From NCBI GenBank assembly GCA_014904985.1, contig MU129067.1, positions 24,540 through 88,539 on the forward strand: a DNA stretch of 64,000 nt. Reading direction: 5' to 3'. Origin of the DNA: Hydnum rufescens UP504. Lineage: Eukaryota > Basidiomycota > Agaricomycetes > Cantharellales > Hydnaceae. Below the pieces are notes generated by a model, which was not told where the DNA came from, searched no databases, and saw only the letters and a program-made list of their open reading frames with translations. Shown one piece after another: positions 21,329-32,173 of the stretch; the stretch's first letter is position 1; every line of letters starts with the position of its first letter. A program made the position numbers and the translations under genes.

Positions 21329-21761
21329 TTGCTACAATCAACAGAGAGCCTGAGTCTAGAAGATCGGAGGCCAAACAAAAAAAAATCGGAGTGACAGCGC
21401 GGAGACGTCCTGCAGCTGTCCGTTTCAGAATCCCACGCAGCGGTTAATTCCGTGACGTGTGGATCCTTTATCCTTCTGGCTCAGCGTCGAGGGTACCCCG
21501 CCTCTGTTGGGTTTGGCAGATCGACTCGGGAAAACTGCACGCAAAACACGATCCAAAAATATGGGCCACTCTATGGCAAAACCTGGAATTATTGGGTGTC
21601 TGCCACTTGTGGCGAGACCGCGCTAAGGCCACGGTCATTACTCACCACACAAAAACAAAGCGCCGCTGCCGCTCGCTTCTTGGTGGTTATGTCTTAATTG
21701 TGCGTTTTGGAAGAATTTTCCTGCCTCTGGTCTTCCCTTTCGTTTCGCTTCACTCTAACGC
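21329..21761. other. divergent intergenic region
   Basis: Shared 5' region of the aminotransferase (minus) and the NFKBIL1-like gene (plus). It contains an A8 run at 21378-21385 and a pyrimidine-rich stretch before 21750. No gene is supported. Confidence 0.4.
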
Positions 21762-23001
21762 ATGCGTTTCGCTGTTGATGACTCGGACGACGGCACTGAC
21801 GCCGACACCGAGAAGACTGTCACTGTGGAGAATATAAGGGCGAGTCCAGATATCGACGCGTGCCTCGCAGACTCCATGGCCAGTCTCCACATTCCTGGTG
21901 CTTGGCCAAAAGGCTTCGCAGCTGCCAGCGCCCAACCACACAGATCTCACTCCAACAAGCAATCGCACAAGCCTTCCTTCCAGTATCAACATACTCTCCA
22001 TCAGAAAAGCGCCTCGAGTCACAAGCGCGATAGCACAGTCCACCCCCGCAAGACCCCTATCAACATTTACCCAAAGCAACTCGACGTCCATCATCCAAGA
22101 AAGCCTCGGGAAGCTCCCGGCACCCCATCCTCGTTCATATCACCAGCGCCCAGTTCCCAATGTACATTGCCCGCCACTCGCCACCACAGAGTATATTCTA
22201 CGTAAGCGCCGGGCGCAAGAGATACTCGCGGCCGCGGATCGATTAGCTGAGCGTCTCCGTGCGCGTGGTCAGCGCGCTGGTATTTTCGGTGACCACGACA
22301 TGCCGCCACGACGCAAGGCATCGGCGCCTAGTACGGCAAAGAACGCTCATACGGATGGCGGAGCCCATCATCGCCGCACTGGCGGGCCGGACCACGTACA
22401 TGCTGCGCGTCTCGACCAGGAGCAAGCCCGCACCACAAGAGATAAGGTGCGGTGGGGAAAGACGCATCCTCATTCAGAAGAACGCGAACAGGAGACTATG
22501 GAACAGGACCAGATGGCTGACAGAGCTCGTGTCGCGGAAGCCCGCAGACGTCGCACAGAGGCATGGGCCAGACATCAGCGCGCCGCGATTCTCGGACGTA
22601 AACGAGCCATTCTTGCCGAACAGCGCGGGCTAGACCCTTGGACGTTGTACGAGACAGCGTGGAAGGCCATTTCAAGCCCACAGAACTCTCCTCCGACAGT
22701 CCGACTTGGCGAAATTCCTTGGCCTGTCAAGAGACCTCCCGGACATCCGCACGGAGAGGAACTACCCCTATGGTTCCTCAGCTTGAACAATATCAGATCT
22801 TTCCTTCTCAGTCCTGACCATTTTGTCGTCAAGTCCAATAGGGTCCGACTTCGCGAGGCGCTTCTGATCTGGCATCCCGATAGGTTCGAGTCACGGCTCA
22901 AGGCCAAAGTACCCCCTGAGGAATGGGAACGTGTCTTTGAAGGATGTCAAGCCGTGATAAGGGTATTGAATGACCCAAAACTCATCCACGGGCTGGAGTG
23001 A
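21762..23001 (+). CDS. NFKBIL1-like C-terminal domain protein
   Basis: The start MRFAVDDSDDGTDADTEK is acidic; a Ser/His/Pro-rich disordered part follows. The second half is highly charged and helical (EILAAADRLAERLRARGQRA, DRARVAEARRRRTEAWARHQ), then WKAISS and GEIPWPVKRPPG. It closes with a J-like helical motif (RVRLREALLIWHPDRFESRL, EEWERVFEGCQAVIRVLNDP). The order GxIPWP..LLxWHPDRF..VxEGxxxVxRxLN is that of the NF-kappa-B inhibitor-like protein 1 C-terminus, found in many fungi with unknown function (probably nuclear, mRNA-related). The two halves lie in different frames: the frame starting at 21762 stops at 22205 after HHRVYST, whereas TTEYILRKRRAQEIL continues in the next frame. Total length 1240 is one base too long, consistent with a single inserted base before 22205. 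No intron is needed otherwise. Confidence 0.75.
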
Positions 23002-24074
23002 ACGTGGGTTGGATATCAATTAGATCTCGTATACTTGTCTTTGAAGAATCCATCCCACTATAGTATTCTGGAGAAGAAAATTCGGGTTCGATTATTGTCT
23101 TTGGCAGAAAATCAAAATCGGCATTTGCCAAGTATTGTATACTGTAATCGCCGTTTCGATTGACCCGACTAGGGATGGAGCAGATACAAGTGCGGGTTGG
23201 ATGCAACGCCAGAACTCGCACCCCTAACCCCTAAGGCTACGATTGGCATAGTCTGCGAGCGGCGTGCGTGCGTCAGCTTCCAGAAAGTTGATTGCTTTGT
23301 CCCTGAGAGATGCAAGTAAGTTCTGATGGGGTTTGTCATAGATTCTGCGGCTCTCTCGGAATCTCGCAAGGTCCATGCAGTGCCCCCCTGCGAGTGAGAA
23401 GAAAAGGCACGGGAAGAGACACTCGGCAACGAACAGAAGGACGCGGAACAAGGTTGTTGTAGACAGCAATCAATAAAAGCCCTGTTGTGAAATTTGTGAT
23501 TCAGGCCTAATACTCTGGGAAGAAGCCAGGTTGTTCGTGTGGGACGGAGAGAGGGGTATAACTAGCGGAAAGAAGTACAGTAAACAGGGGGACCGAAGAT
23601 TCGCGTGCACGTTCGGTGCAAATACCCCGGTCTACAGGGTGATGTTGTGGTGTAGTAACGGTAACGCGTGATATGGCATACACGGCAATGGAAGCGGGCC
23701 TATTGCTTTGGCTGCGGATTGTCCGATAAAGAGTGTGTTCACGGAGATTTGGGATCCTAAGGTGTCAAATGGTGGAGCGATAATGAACTAGATGAGAGTC
23801 ATTGCCAGGGCGTACACATATTCATGACCGTGCGAGGCCGCTTGGGGGCACCCATGATTCGGCAAAGTTGGAGAGAGGCCGTTTGCGAGCGAAAGAAGCC
23901 AAGCAAGAGCCAGAACACCGTATCAAATACAACACCATTCTGGGAAGATCACTGTAAAGCAATGTCCGGCCAGGGGCTGGAAGCTATTTTACAATAATCG
24001 ACCAGAACGGGGTCACAAAAGGGGTTCCTGAAGGAGGACTGAGATGAGAGCCTGGGATAAGTTCTCAAATGAAC
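23002..24074. other. intergenic, small hydrophobic ORF only
   Basis: A minus-strand frame at 23224-23469 has a hydrophobic head (LFRVLLFVAECLFPCLFFSL) and a charged tail ending YANRSLRG, but lacks an ATG. It could be the last exon of an unrecognised gene. Nothing else is supported; 23990-24070 is the promoter of the ChaC gene. Confidence 0.35.
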
Positions 24075-25466
24075 ATGCGGGTACCGGAAACATGGTACAT
24101 GGAAAACCCCGACGTCCCCATGTATATCGTGTTTGGCTACGGCTCGCTGATATTCAAGGCAAATCGTCAGAGTGGCTTCATATGCGTGTCGTACTCTGAC
24201 TTGGGAATGTCTAGCCCCCACCCCATGTAATAGCCGAGAGTAAGTCAAATATGGCGTGGACACCTCAAGAACACATGCAAACAATCGTGTAGCGCCGGGG
24301 TTCCTGAAGGGATACGTTCGTAGATTCGCTCAAAGCTCCAACGATCACCGTGGGATTCCGGAAGATCCTGGGCGCGTAGGTGTGTCATGCTCATGGACGA
24401 CTTTTGGCAGTTCGCCTCATGATTGCGGCGTGCATTCCCCAGTGACATTGATTCACATAGAAGATTGGAATAAATTCTCAGCCTCTGTGCGTGCTGGATC
24501 AGTCAGACTAGGGAACGTTCGCGTGCACATATGGCTTGGCTTGATCTAGGACTCGTTTCCTCATGAAGACACAGTATGGGGTATTGCATACTCTATAGAT
24601 CCCACATACGCCGCAGAGACGAAAGCGTACTTAGGTGATCCCATCTTATTATGCTCACGGCATTGATGCGGAGTTGTTGACCCGTGGCAGATTACCGAGA
24701 AAAAAATGGATATACCGAAACTACTGTCGACGTGTGGGGTGTCCGAAATGGCGAAGAAGTAGTGCTTTTGCATGACGTGAGATGACATTCATCCCTATTT
24801 CTCATATAGCTTCCCACGAAGCGGTTTTCCAGACTACGGTTTGCGGCTGCCCCTCCCTGGCCTGTACGGAGTGTTCTTGACCTTCCAGTTTTGATTGCCA
24901 AAGGTTTATGTGGCAAGGCCCGATAACCCTGCCTTTGGTGATTGTTCTAGATCTTTGGATGAAACCAAGGACCCGGCCGTTCATGTTTTCCCGTTATAGT
25001 TGGCTCTGAACCATATGATCAATTGGCACACCACATTTGGAGCCATCAAGGCCCCTCGGGGACAAACAAGGTTCGGCGTATGACGGGAGTCTCCCGCGGC
25101 GAACCTCCCATGTGAAAAAAAAAAGGCCATTTCAACTGACATCCCGCTCTATTCAAGGAGTATTTGTACCGCCTCAGCGACGCCGTACGCCGCCTTGCAC
25201 CCGAGAGCCATGATTCTCATCTCGTTACGCTGGAAGCGAAGGTTCGCGCATTGGATGATGAAGCGGCGCTGGTTTCCCCAGAGAAGCTAGGATCGGAGAC
25301 CAATGATCCACCGTGCATCTGGTCTTTCGAAGTCCTGAGGTCCTATTTCTATGTGTTGTTGTGGGGCATGATTCAGGTACTGTACCTATTATCGGTTGGG
25401 TGTCGAACATCCATCCGCTTGTCCAAATTCTGGTCGTTTGTCACAAGGCCCGTGGTAGTTCTCTGA
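24075..25466 (+). CDS. ChaC-type glutathione-specific gamma-glutamylcyclotransferase
   Basis: Cleaves glutathione to 5-oxoproline and Cys-Gly in the cytosol. The start is 24075 or 24099. Exon 1 ends with MYIVFGYGSLIFK, the substrate-binding loop of the family. Joined exons give PPPHVIAETPGFLKGYVRRF, AQSSNDHRGIPEDPGRVVTL, the catalytic-acid region DTVWGIAYSIDPTYAAETKA, DYREKNGYTETTVDVWGV, VYVARPDNPAFVGSEPYDQL, AHHIWSHQGPSGTNKEYLYR and LSDAVRRLAPESHDSHLVTL. No frame break is needed. Intron 1 starts with GC (AAG then GCAAAT) and ends AG, a GC-AG intron; the others are GT-AG. After EAKVRALDDEAALVSPEKL, where ChaC proteins normally end, the frame runs on into a hydrophobic stretch (SYFYVLLWGMIQVLYLLSVG) and stops at 25466. 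That may be a genuine membrane tail or an unspliced intron. Confidence 0.9.
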
Positions 25467-28142
25467 TATATTAACATTTTATACGAATCTCCTTATCCAA
25501 ATCACTCTAGGCTGTGAACTGCGGTAAGTACAGGGAATGAAAAAACGAGGCGCCGCAATAGATCAATCGTCAAAGTGGCTCTGACAAATAAATGAGTCCT
25601 GTGTGCTTCTGATAACGAAATGTAATATGTAAGCTGGAGGAACGGCATTGTCATTGAACTTGGATAAAAGAGGAAACACAACGACGCTGCATGTGCTGTC
25701 GGAATAAGTATCGAGAAGTGAGCTACTGCTATTTATGGGTATCCGCCACATCCATGGGGATTACATGTCAACACCTACTCGATTCGGAGAGTGTTATCAC
25801 ATGGATGAAATAGGGTGCACGTGCACTTTCCCTACTTGTTCAAACGAATTCGACGGTGTTCATACGACACTGATTAACGGGATCGTGAGCTTGACCCTTC
25901 CCAGGATCTTTGATATTGTCTCCACGACTTGCTTTTACAGTATATACATACCGGGCGCTATCATGCACTTATTCTCCTGTCAGTAGCTGACACGTATGAG
26001 AGCTAATATTCGCTTTATGGAAATCTGTCTTTGGCAGCTAATTCGGGTGGTGATGATGGGGGCCCGCCCACTCAACACCCAACAATCAGTCGAGCCACAT
26101 CCCGGGCCACTGCCCCAAGCAACATCAACATCAGGGAATCCGATGTTACAGCATGGATAGTGAGTAGATTGCCCATGCCGTTCCATGAAAGGAAGGGGCC
26201 CCTGAGAGGCACACCATAATCGATACCACTGAGCCATAAAGGTGTGAGTACTGTACAGTAAGTACTTGCAAAAAGAAAAAAAAGAGCGAATTTCATACGG
26301 CTGTACTGGTGCGTGGGAAGGAAGGGACATCTACAAAGACGACCAAAGTCTGATTCGCTGACCCCTATATCGGGCAATAGCGTCGCTTCCGATCCATTTT
26401 GGCGAATGCCGCTTTCCTGGTCGACTGGGGAGATTTGCTTACGCTTCGCACTACTGGTTTTCACATATGGGGGGGAGGATTACGTTGAGCTCCGTAGTGA
26501 AAATCATGGACGAGGATGGTGTAGTAAGGGGAATACATTATTGGTTCTAAACGCCCAATAAATTATGAAAAGGAGTTCAGCTCTCATAATCATGATCGAG
26601 GGTAATAACGGGTAATTGAACAATAGCGTATATTACACTAACTCAACTTGATTTAGTGTGCCTTGGGAGAAAAAAAATGGCATCACCCCCCCGAAGCACC
26701 TTCAGGAGATAATTACTGGGAGAGAAACTCGGGTGCGGGGGAACGGAGGTACATTTTGGGGGTTCAAACACATAGGCGAAGGGGTCTAATATTCTTCAGC
26801 CCTCCCAGAGCTGTCAGGAGACCTTGGAGGAAATCACGAAATTCATCTTACAGTCGATCGTTAGCTTTCCCCACCCCTTATGACATTACGCATGCACCCA
26901 AGAGCTTGGTTGGGCCATCAACTCTATGCATGACTTCGATCAGGATTTTGCATCCGGCAAGAGAATTTTGCCGAAGACAGATGTGCTGATTCCCAAAGTT
27001 TCTCTGGGATCAGTCACTTCGGGGATATGTACATATCTGCACCTATGCAACCAATAATGGCGAGGGTTTAGCGATCATTCACTGAGAATGTTCAGATGAG
27101 GGGATTGAGCGTGTGGAGGAACCACGATGTAATACAACGAGGCTGAGAAATGTTCGGCTCGATTCAGGGCCGTGGTCACTATGTGCGAAGGAATTGCCCC
27201 CGGAACGCTTCGCAGGATGATATGGGCGACAAAAGAGACAAACGAGCCGGACCATGACAAAACATTTAGAGGTCACTTGAAGAATAAGGGGTACTCTGTG
27301 CCACAAGAACAGATCCAACAGAGATTGATGGCGGACCATGGTCCGTCTCGTTGTCGGCCGAGTTTCCGAGATAATCCAGCACCAAGGCAGCGAATCAATA
27401 AAGAAAGAGCGATACCTTTCACACCCTTGAACCCTGCGTTTCTCCAAGCATGGCGAAAGAGCAGAGGTTGCGGCGGCACGTACCGGATTGACTCAGAAAA
27501 TTATTACATATATCAAAGCATCGCCACGCGAGGGTTAATATCACTCGCTGGGTCTCCACTCACCCGAGATGAAATTTTCCAGGGGATCATGAAGGCGCGC
27601 TTAACAGCCGAAAAACAAGGCGAATCCGAAATTGAATTAGCAGCTGTCAACGGGCGATGTCAGTCATGTCACGCGTGTTCCGCTGCTGAAAGCTTGTGCG
27701 ACTCCTGATTGCGGCCCTACAGGGCGGCGGGACGGGAGATTTCGGCATTGTATTCGCAGGAAGGGTGAAATCGCATTGTTTCAGAACAAATCCGCAAAGA
27801 GGCACAAAGGACCAGAAGTCTGGAGCGCCAACCTATTGATCATTGCTGATCTGCAATCTCCACACCGACCGATTCGGAGGGTCAATTAGATGTAAATGGA
27901 AGCACAAGGAAATGCTCGAGTCCCTAGCTGATGAAATCAAAATAGTGCTCGTTATGGATTTGGATGGCGGTAGTATGGGCGATGCCATTCCGGATAAAGG
28001 AATGTGTGATCGCAGCCATCACCTTACCACTGATGTGATCTTTACGAGGGATATGACCTTTGCAGATGTTCTTCCACCGCCCCTACCAATGAGTGCCCCT
28101 GTCATGTAAAAAAGGTCTTCGGCGTACGCCGCGGCCATCACG
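25467..28142. other. poorly coding region, no recognised gene
   Basis: Several medium ORFs occur on both strands. The best are minus-strand 25980-26464, with a hydrophobic run (MKFALFFLFASTYCTVLTPL) that might belong to a membrane protein, and plus-strand 27181-27708 (listed separately). Splice-like motifs exist but I could not assemble a gene with a known domain. No transposon ORF was seen. Confidence 0.4.
27181..27708 (+). CDS. hypothetical ORF, 175 codons
   Basis: This is the longest open frame in the 25.5-28.1 kb stretch with a true ATG (MCEGIAPGTLRRMIWATKET). The composition is basic and polar, with RKSRGCGGTYRIDSENYYIY in the middle and a cysteine-bearing end (GRCQSCHACSAAESLCDS). No domain recognised. 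Confidence 0.22.
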   Translation: MCEGIAPGTLRRMIWATKETNEPDHDKTFRGHLKNKGYSVPQEQIQQRLMADHGPSRCRPSFRDNPAPRQRINKERAIPFTPLNPAFLQAWRKSRGCGGTYRIDSENYYIYQSIATRGLISLAGSPLTRDEIFQGIMKARLTAEKQGESEIELAAVNGRCQSCHACSAAESLCDS

Positions 28143-28595
28143 ATGCTTCGGTGGACACTTTCGAGCAACAAACAACGCCTTCTTCTAGTAGGTTCTTCGC
28201 TCTTGGTGATTCCAGGTATAGCACTCTTCGATCTCCACGTTCGTTTTCGTTTCCAGCGTATATGATATTCTTTTCCTCAGTTGGAGTGGCTGGCGGTGTC
28301 TGGCTTCGCGAAGCACTGCGGGACTTTGCTCCGAGCGGAGGTATCACCTGGACTAGACCACGCCACGTAAGCGTCTCGGTGGACCCTCCGGGAAGACCGA
28401 CAAGCCACTTTGATGATCGGAAGGCAACGTAAATCTGTCTTTTTTTGTTTTCTTTGGTGGCAAAAGTAGTGGGATTCACCGGGCTAACTACTTTCCAATA
28501 GATTGATGCGAGAGATAGACTCACTAGAAGCAAGTCGGACAACCGTGTTGGAGAGAATGGCCGAAATTGACCAACGGAGGAAACCCAGAGATTAG
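28143..28595 (+). CDS. small membrane-associated protein with C-terminal coiled coil, tentative
   Basis: Two exons, 28143-28428 and 28502-28595, joined by a clear GT-AG intron (GTAAAT..TTCCAATAG). The C-terminus reads FDDRKAT, then LMREIDSLEASRTTVLERMA and EIDQRRKPRD, a short coiled coil. Upstream, in the same frame, a hydrophobic helix (AYMIFFSSVGVAGGVWLREA) is visible. In another frame, from the ATG at 28143, a second hydrophobic start is read (MLRWTLSSNKQRLLLVGSSL, then LVIPGIALFD). One frame break near 28255 would join them into a two-helix protein; otherwise the gene starts at a frame-2 ATG, 28151. The architecture resembles small mitochondrial inner-membrane proteins, but I recognise no family. 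Confidence 0.4.
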
Positions 28596-28910
28596 GTGCC
28601 GACTTGCAGGAAGGCATCGGTTCTACCTGCGGCTAAAGCCGAGATACTGAGGGTGTAATACAGCTCTCATTCCCTATAAGCGTGTCATTTCTGACTATCC
28701 CTGATTCTACCCAACTCGTGTTACTCATCTGGGTAGGATATCCTAATTTTTTTTTGATTTATCCCCCCTGAGACTAAATTTTTTGGTCCACCTGTCAATC
28801 TAAGTGGTTCGGCTGTTTCCAACAATTCGTTTCCTCTACCCGAACCCGAACAATCAAACTTCATTGCTAGTCCGCGTTCCTCGCGCAATCCTATATCGGG
28901 CAGTTCGAAA
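28596..28910. other. intergenic, promoter of the YFH7-like kinase
   Basis: T-rich stretch at 28746-28757. A minus-strand ORF (28721-28996) overlaps exon 1 of the kinase and is judged a shadow. No other feature. Confidence 0.35.
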
Positions 28911-30068
28911 ATGGACGAGACAATCACTAAACTGTCGTTACTCGTGCTCACCAGACTGAAAGAGCAAGAGCTGTAAATACCCTCAATTTTCTTCATATAT
29001 TGTACTGCGGACCAACAGGCGTTTATTTTTTTTGTGCTTCATTTATCTATGGGCGGCGACACCGCCGGTTTACCATTCCACCGCTCCAAGGGTATCTCCT
29101 CAGGCCCGGATCCTGGTTGGTATCTGCGGGATTCCCGCTAGTGGCAAAACGAGTCTAGCATTGCAAGTTGTGGCTCGGATCAACTACATCCACCAGTCGG
29201 CGACGGTTACGCAGCGGCCGGTGCCGCTCGATATTGATTCTCATAATGACCATGACGAGAGGACCGTACCTCCCACCACCAATGACCTGATCGATGTAGC
29301 CGATGTAGCAATATGCGTGAGCCAGGATGGATGGCATCTACCGCGGTCTGTGCTCGATCAATTTGATGATCCTAAACATGCACATGATAGGCGTGGGGCG
29401 GCGTTCACATTTGACGGTGTGGCGTTTTCCTCATTTATCCTAGCGTTACGTGCATCGCCTTGTTCGACACCCCCTTTTGCGCCCGTCCAAGACGCTACTG
29501 CTGGCTCACGGCCCGATGCAGTCCCTACGACAACCAGAGATGGAGGCGGCTCTGGTGTCATATTGGCACCTAGCTTTTCCCATACACTCAAGGATCCTGC
29601 ACCTGATGCGATTTTAATATATCCACACCACCGTGTCGTCGTGATAGAAGGCTTGTATACATTCTTGCGAATCGCCCCTTGGGATGCGGCTGCTCACGTT
29701 CTGGATGAGCGGTGGTTTGTGGATGTGGATCCGGTGGAGGCGAGGGAGAGGCTCGTCCGTCGGCATGTCCTCACTGGGGTAGCCAAAGATAGGGAGGACG
29801 CAGAGTGGAGGGCAGATAATAACGATATCCCGAGTAAGTAGGTCCCAGTATTCATCCCTCTTTCCCTCCCCCCCCCCTTTCCCTATCTCTCGGCCCCAGT
29901 TCGCAAAACTGGGTGATTTCTGGGGTTGTGGCTGACAACTGCGAATATGGGCTCGCATCGATCGTCTTCCAAGATGGTCATTTCATACGGGAGAATATGC
30001 TGGAGCCGACGCAAATTGTCATGAGCATGTACGATCCCGCGTTTGCTTCACACGGTCGCACAGAATGA
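28911..30068 (+). CDS. YFH7/uridine kinase-like P-loop kinase
   Basis: Three exons (28911-28972, 29091-29833, 29974-30068) close exactly in phase and give 299 residues. The N-terminal helix MDETITKLSLLVLTRLKEQE precedes the Walker A motif GICGIPASGKTSLA. Next come QDGWHLPRSVLDQFDDPKHA, AHDRRGAAFTFDG, a variable loop, ILAPSFSHTLKDPAPDAILI, VVVIEGLYTFLRIAPWDAAA, ERWFVDVDPVEARERLVRRH and NDIPNGHFIRENMLEPTQIV. These are the signatures of the fungal YFH7 P-loop kinases related to uridine and pantothenate kinases. The small-molecule substrate of this group is not established. No frame break. Confidence 0.85.
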
Positions 30069-30211
30069 GCCGGACAAAGTAACTAGAAACAAAAAGCCCA
30101 CAGTTTTTCCCGTTTGGCGCAATACAAATTAGTTTCAATGCCGTGATAAAGGGTTATAACACACCAAAGGCTCAAAGGGAAATGATCAAATAAAAATACC
30201 ACATGGAAAAC

Positions 30212-31619
30212 CTATGCCTGCGCAACAGTACTAGTAACATCCACCCCAAGACCAGTTTTGGCGAGAGCGCTATCAACGAGGCCACTTCTCCATGTGCTCC
30301 CGTTACCGCCCATAATGTCACTTGGAGTATCTTTGGTCTGCACTACCACACTCGGAACGATACTAAAGGCACGAATGCGGCGGCCTCTGATGAGCCTCGC
30401 GAAAGCTTGATCGAGCGCTCGACCATATGCGAATCCGGGGCCGGCAGATGTTGAGGAAGTGCGGAGATGGCGAACGAGCCGAGATGCACCCGATTTTGAA
30501 ACCGCGTACGCGTGTGTACACTTTGGTGCGAAGGACGGGTGAAGGCTGTTGCGGCCGCTGGTATATATCGGCGGGTTTGTATCCTCAGGAGACCAACAAT
30601 GGCCTGAGCCAATTGGTAAACCCTCGTGCGTTCGAAACAGGATCAGTAGGGTGAAATAAAAAGGCACCTAGCAAAACGATATCCCACTCAGGGGGAAGTG
30701 AGCTCCACATATGAGCAAGACGGGAATGGAGATCAAGTTCCATATCTATATCGTCTTCGAAAATAATGGCAACGTCGTCAGGACCCTCGGCGATAAGGCG
30801 CAAGACCCGCATATGTGAATGCCAGCACGCTATCATGCCACGTGAGAGTGTCTTGTGGAAAGGATAAGGGGACGACGGAGGTGTGTTGGGAACGTGCGCC
30901 TTTTGGGCGGGCCTTCGAGCGTGGCTGCGGATGTCTCCATGGGACTTGCAGGGATAAGAAAGTGGGAGTGGGGCGCATGGTATAGGTACCTGTAAATCAG
31001 GATTAGGGGGTGGCGGGATTGGGTTTGTAAATTGGGTGGAACGATTGTCAATCGAAGCGTCCAGTGTCCAGAGATCAGAGCCATGTAAGCCAAGAGGGTG
31101 ATGCTGTATATGGGTCGAGGAGTTGGCAACGAAAAAGGGGTTAGGGAGCGCATCCTGTGCCCAGTCGATACGGTCAGTGCCATTGAGATCCGCTGAATGT
31201 TGCGCGGGGGGCTCGCGCAGGAGGCCCGATTGCAGTTGCATAGCTTGGACTGTACGTTGCCAACGAACACGCTCCATAATCTGTAGAACAATTGGATCTG
31301 AACTATCTGTAGCTGCTTCGTATGTGAAATCGAGCTGCATAGCCTGGGCTATCGCGTCCATTCGGAGGCGTCTATCCGTGCGGCGCAGCAGGGAGATAAC
31401 ATACAGTCGAGTGGCCACGCCGAGAGTGCGATTAGGATAGCGGGTATCACCAGTCGTCTTAGAGGCAGAATGATGAAAAGCAGATGGAGACGGGGGTGAC
31501 CGAGTAGTATGGGAAACACAGCGCGAGATAAATGAAGTCAAGCCAAAAGTAGAGGACATGAGCACAATAAAAGCCAGCCTAACCCTGTTACGACGAGTGA
31601 ACGTGGTCGAGGCGGGCAT
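30212..31619 (-). CDS. type II membrane glycosyltransferase, GT25-like
   Basis: Exons 31619-30668 and 30603-30212 close in phase to 447 residues. The start ATG at 31619 gives MPASTTFTRRNRVRLAFIVL and a signal anchor up to about residue 35, consistent with a Golgi type II protein. The catalytic region begins RLYVISLLRRTDRRLRMDAI, has a long insert (about 120-230), then LSRGMIACWHSHMRVLRLIA and the metal-binding motif IFEDDIDMELDLHSRL. It continues PPEWDIVLLGHCWSPED and THAYAVSKSGASRLVRHLRT. The EDD triplet and the surrounding order match glycosyltransferase family 25 (LPS-type/collagen galactosyltransferase-like). Sugar donor and acceptor are unknown in fungi. A 9-bp minisatellite lies about 100 bp upstream of the start. 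Confidence 0.85.
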
Positions 31620-32173
31620 GGAAGTTACAGAGCTGGATTGCCGCGACAAAGGGTGTGCTCAGATTCCGTCAACACCGATAAAGTTCAGTGAAGCACAACG
31701 TGCACTCTATTCCCTCTCCATAGCCGCAAGGGCTGCCAGGGCCGCCAGAGCTGCCAGAGCTGCCAGGACTGCCAGGGCCAGTAGGGCCACCAGAGGAGAT
31801 TCATCCACTCGATTCATCCACTCAAAGGAAGCATGTACAAGGCGCCCAGGAGAGTTTCGAGCACTTGCCACAACTCTCATGCATAATATCTCACGATGCA
31901 GTATGAGCAAAATTCGGACATCGATCTATATGCGAATCGTACAGCGTAATTAGAGCAAGATACACGCTCCAGCCCTGAGAATCAGCATCGCCTTTACTGT
32001 ATGAGGTATCGTGGTGAGTCCACGCGGCGATTGCCGTTTCGTTTGGATCGTTTCGCCCGTTCATTGCCCACCTTCTGACCCTGAACTATTGCAAAGCTCC
32101 CGTCAGTCCAAGGCAACAGGTTACCCACTCTCCTGATCCTGGTATATCGGAAGCTTGACTTGGCTCCCCAGCC
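31620..32173. other. divergent promoter region between GT25-like gene and CHS7
   Basis: Carries the minisatellite at 31723-31795. Overlapping plus and minus ORFs across the minisatellite (AAR or LAA repeats) are by-products of its 9-bp period. A minus-strand ORF at 31994-32353 overlaps CHS7 exon 1 and is not supported. Confidence 0.45.
31723..31795. repeat. 9-bp minisatellite GCYGCCAGR
   Basis: About eight imperfect 9-bp units (GCTGCCAGG, GCCGCCAGA, GCTGCCAGA, ACTGCCAGG and variants) lie head to tail. Because 9 is a multiple of 3 it stays open in every frame, which creates spurious ORFs on both strands. It is in the promoter zone of the GT25-like gene and may vary in length between strains. 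Confidence 0.9.

Noticed and set aside
29032..29090. Start of the YFH7-like kinase in the open frame at 29032
   Set aside because: That frame begins with TTG, lies in an intron, and an ATG exon at 28911 joins in phase to give the expected N-terminal helix.
11035..31619. A secondary-metabolite or catabolic gene cluster around the MFS transporter and glycosyltransferase
   Set aside because: Neighbours are unrelated housekeeping genes; no synthase, P450 or pathway regulator is present.
31558..31953. 131-codon plus-strand ORF with AAR repeats, and the minus ORF with LAA repeats
   Set aside because: Both are by-products of the 9-bp minisatellite, and the plus ORF overlaps the 5' end of the GT25-like gene.
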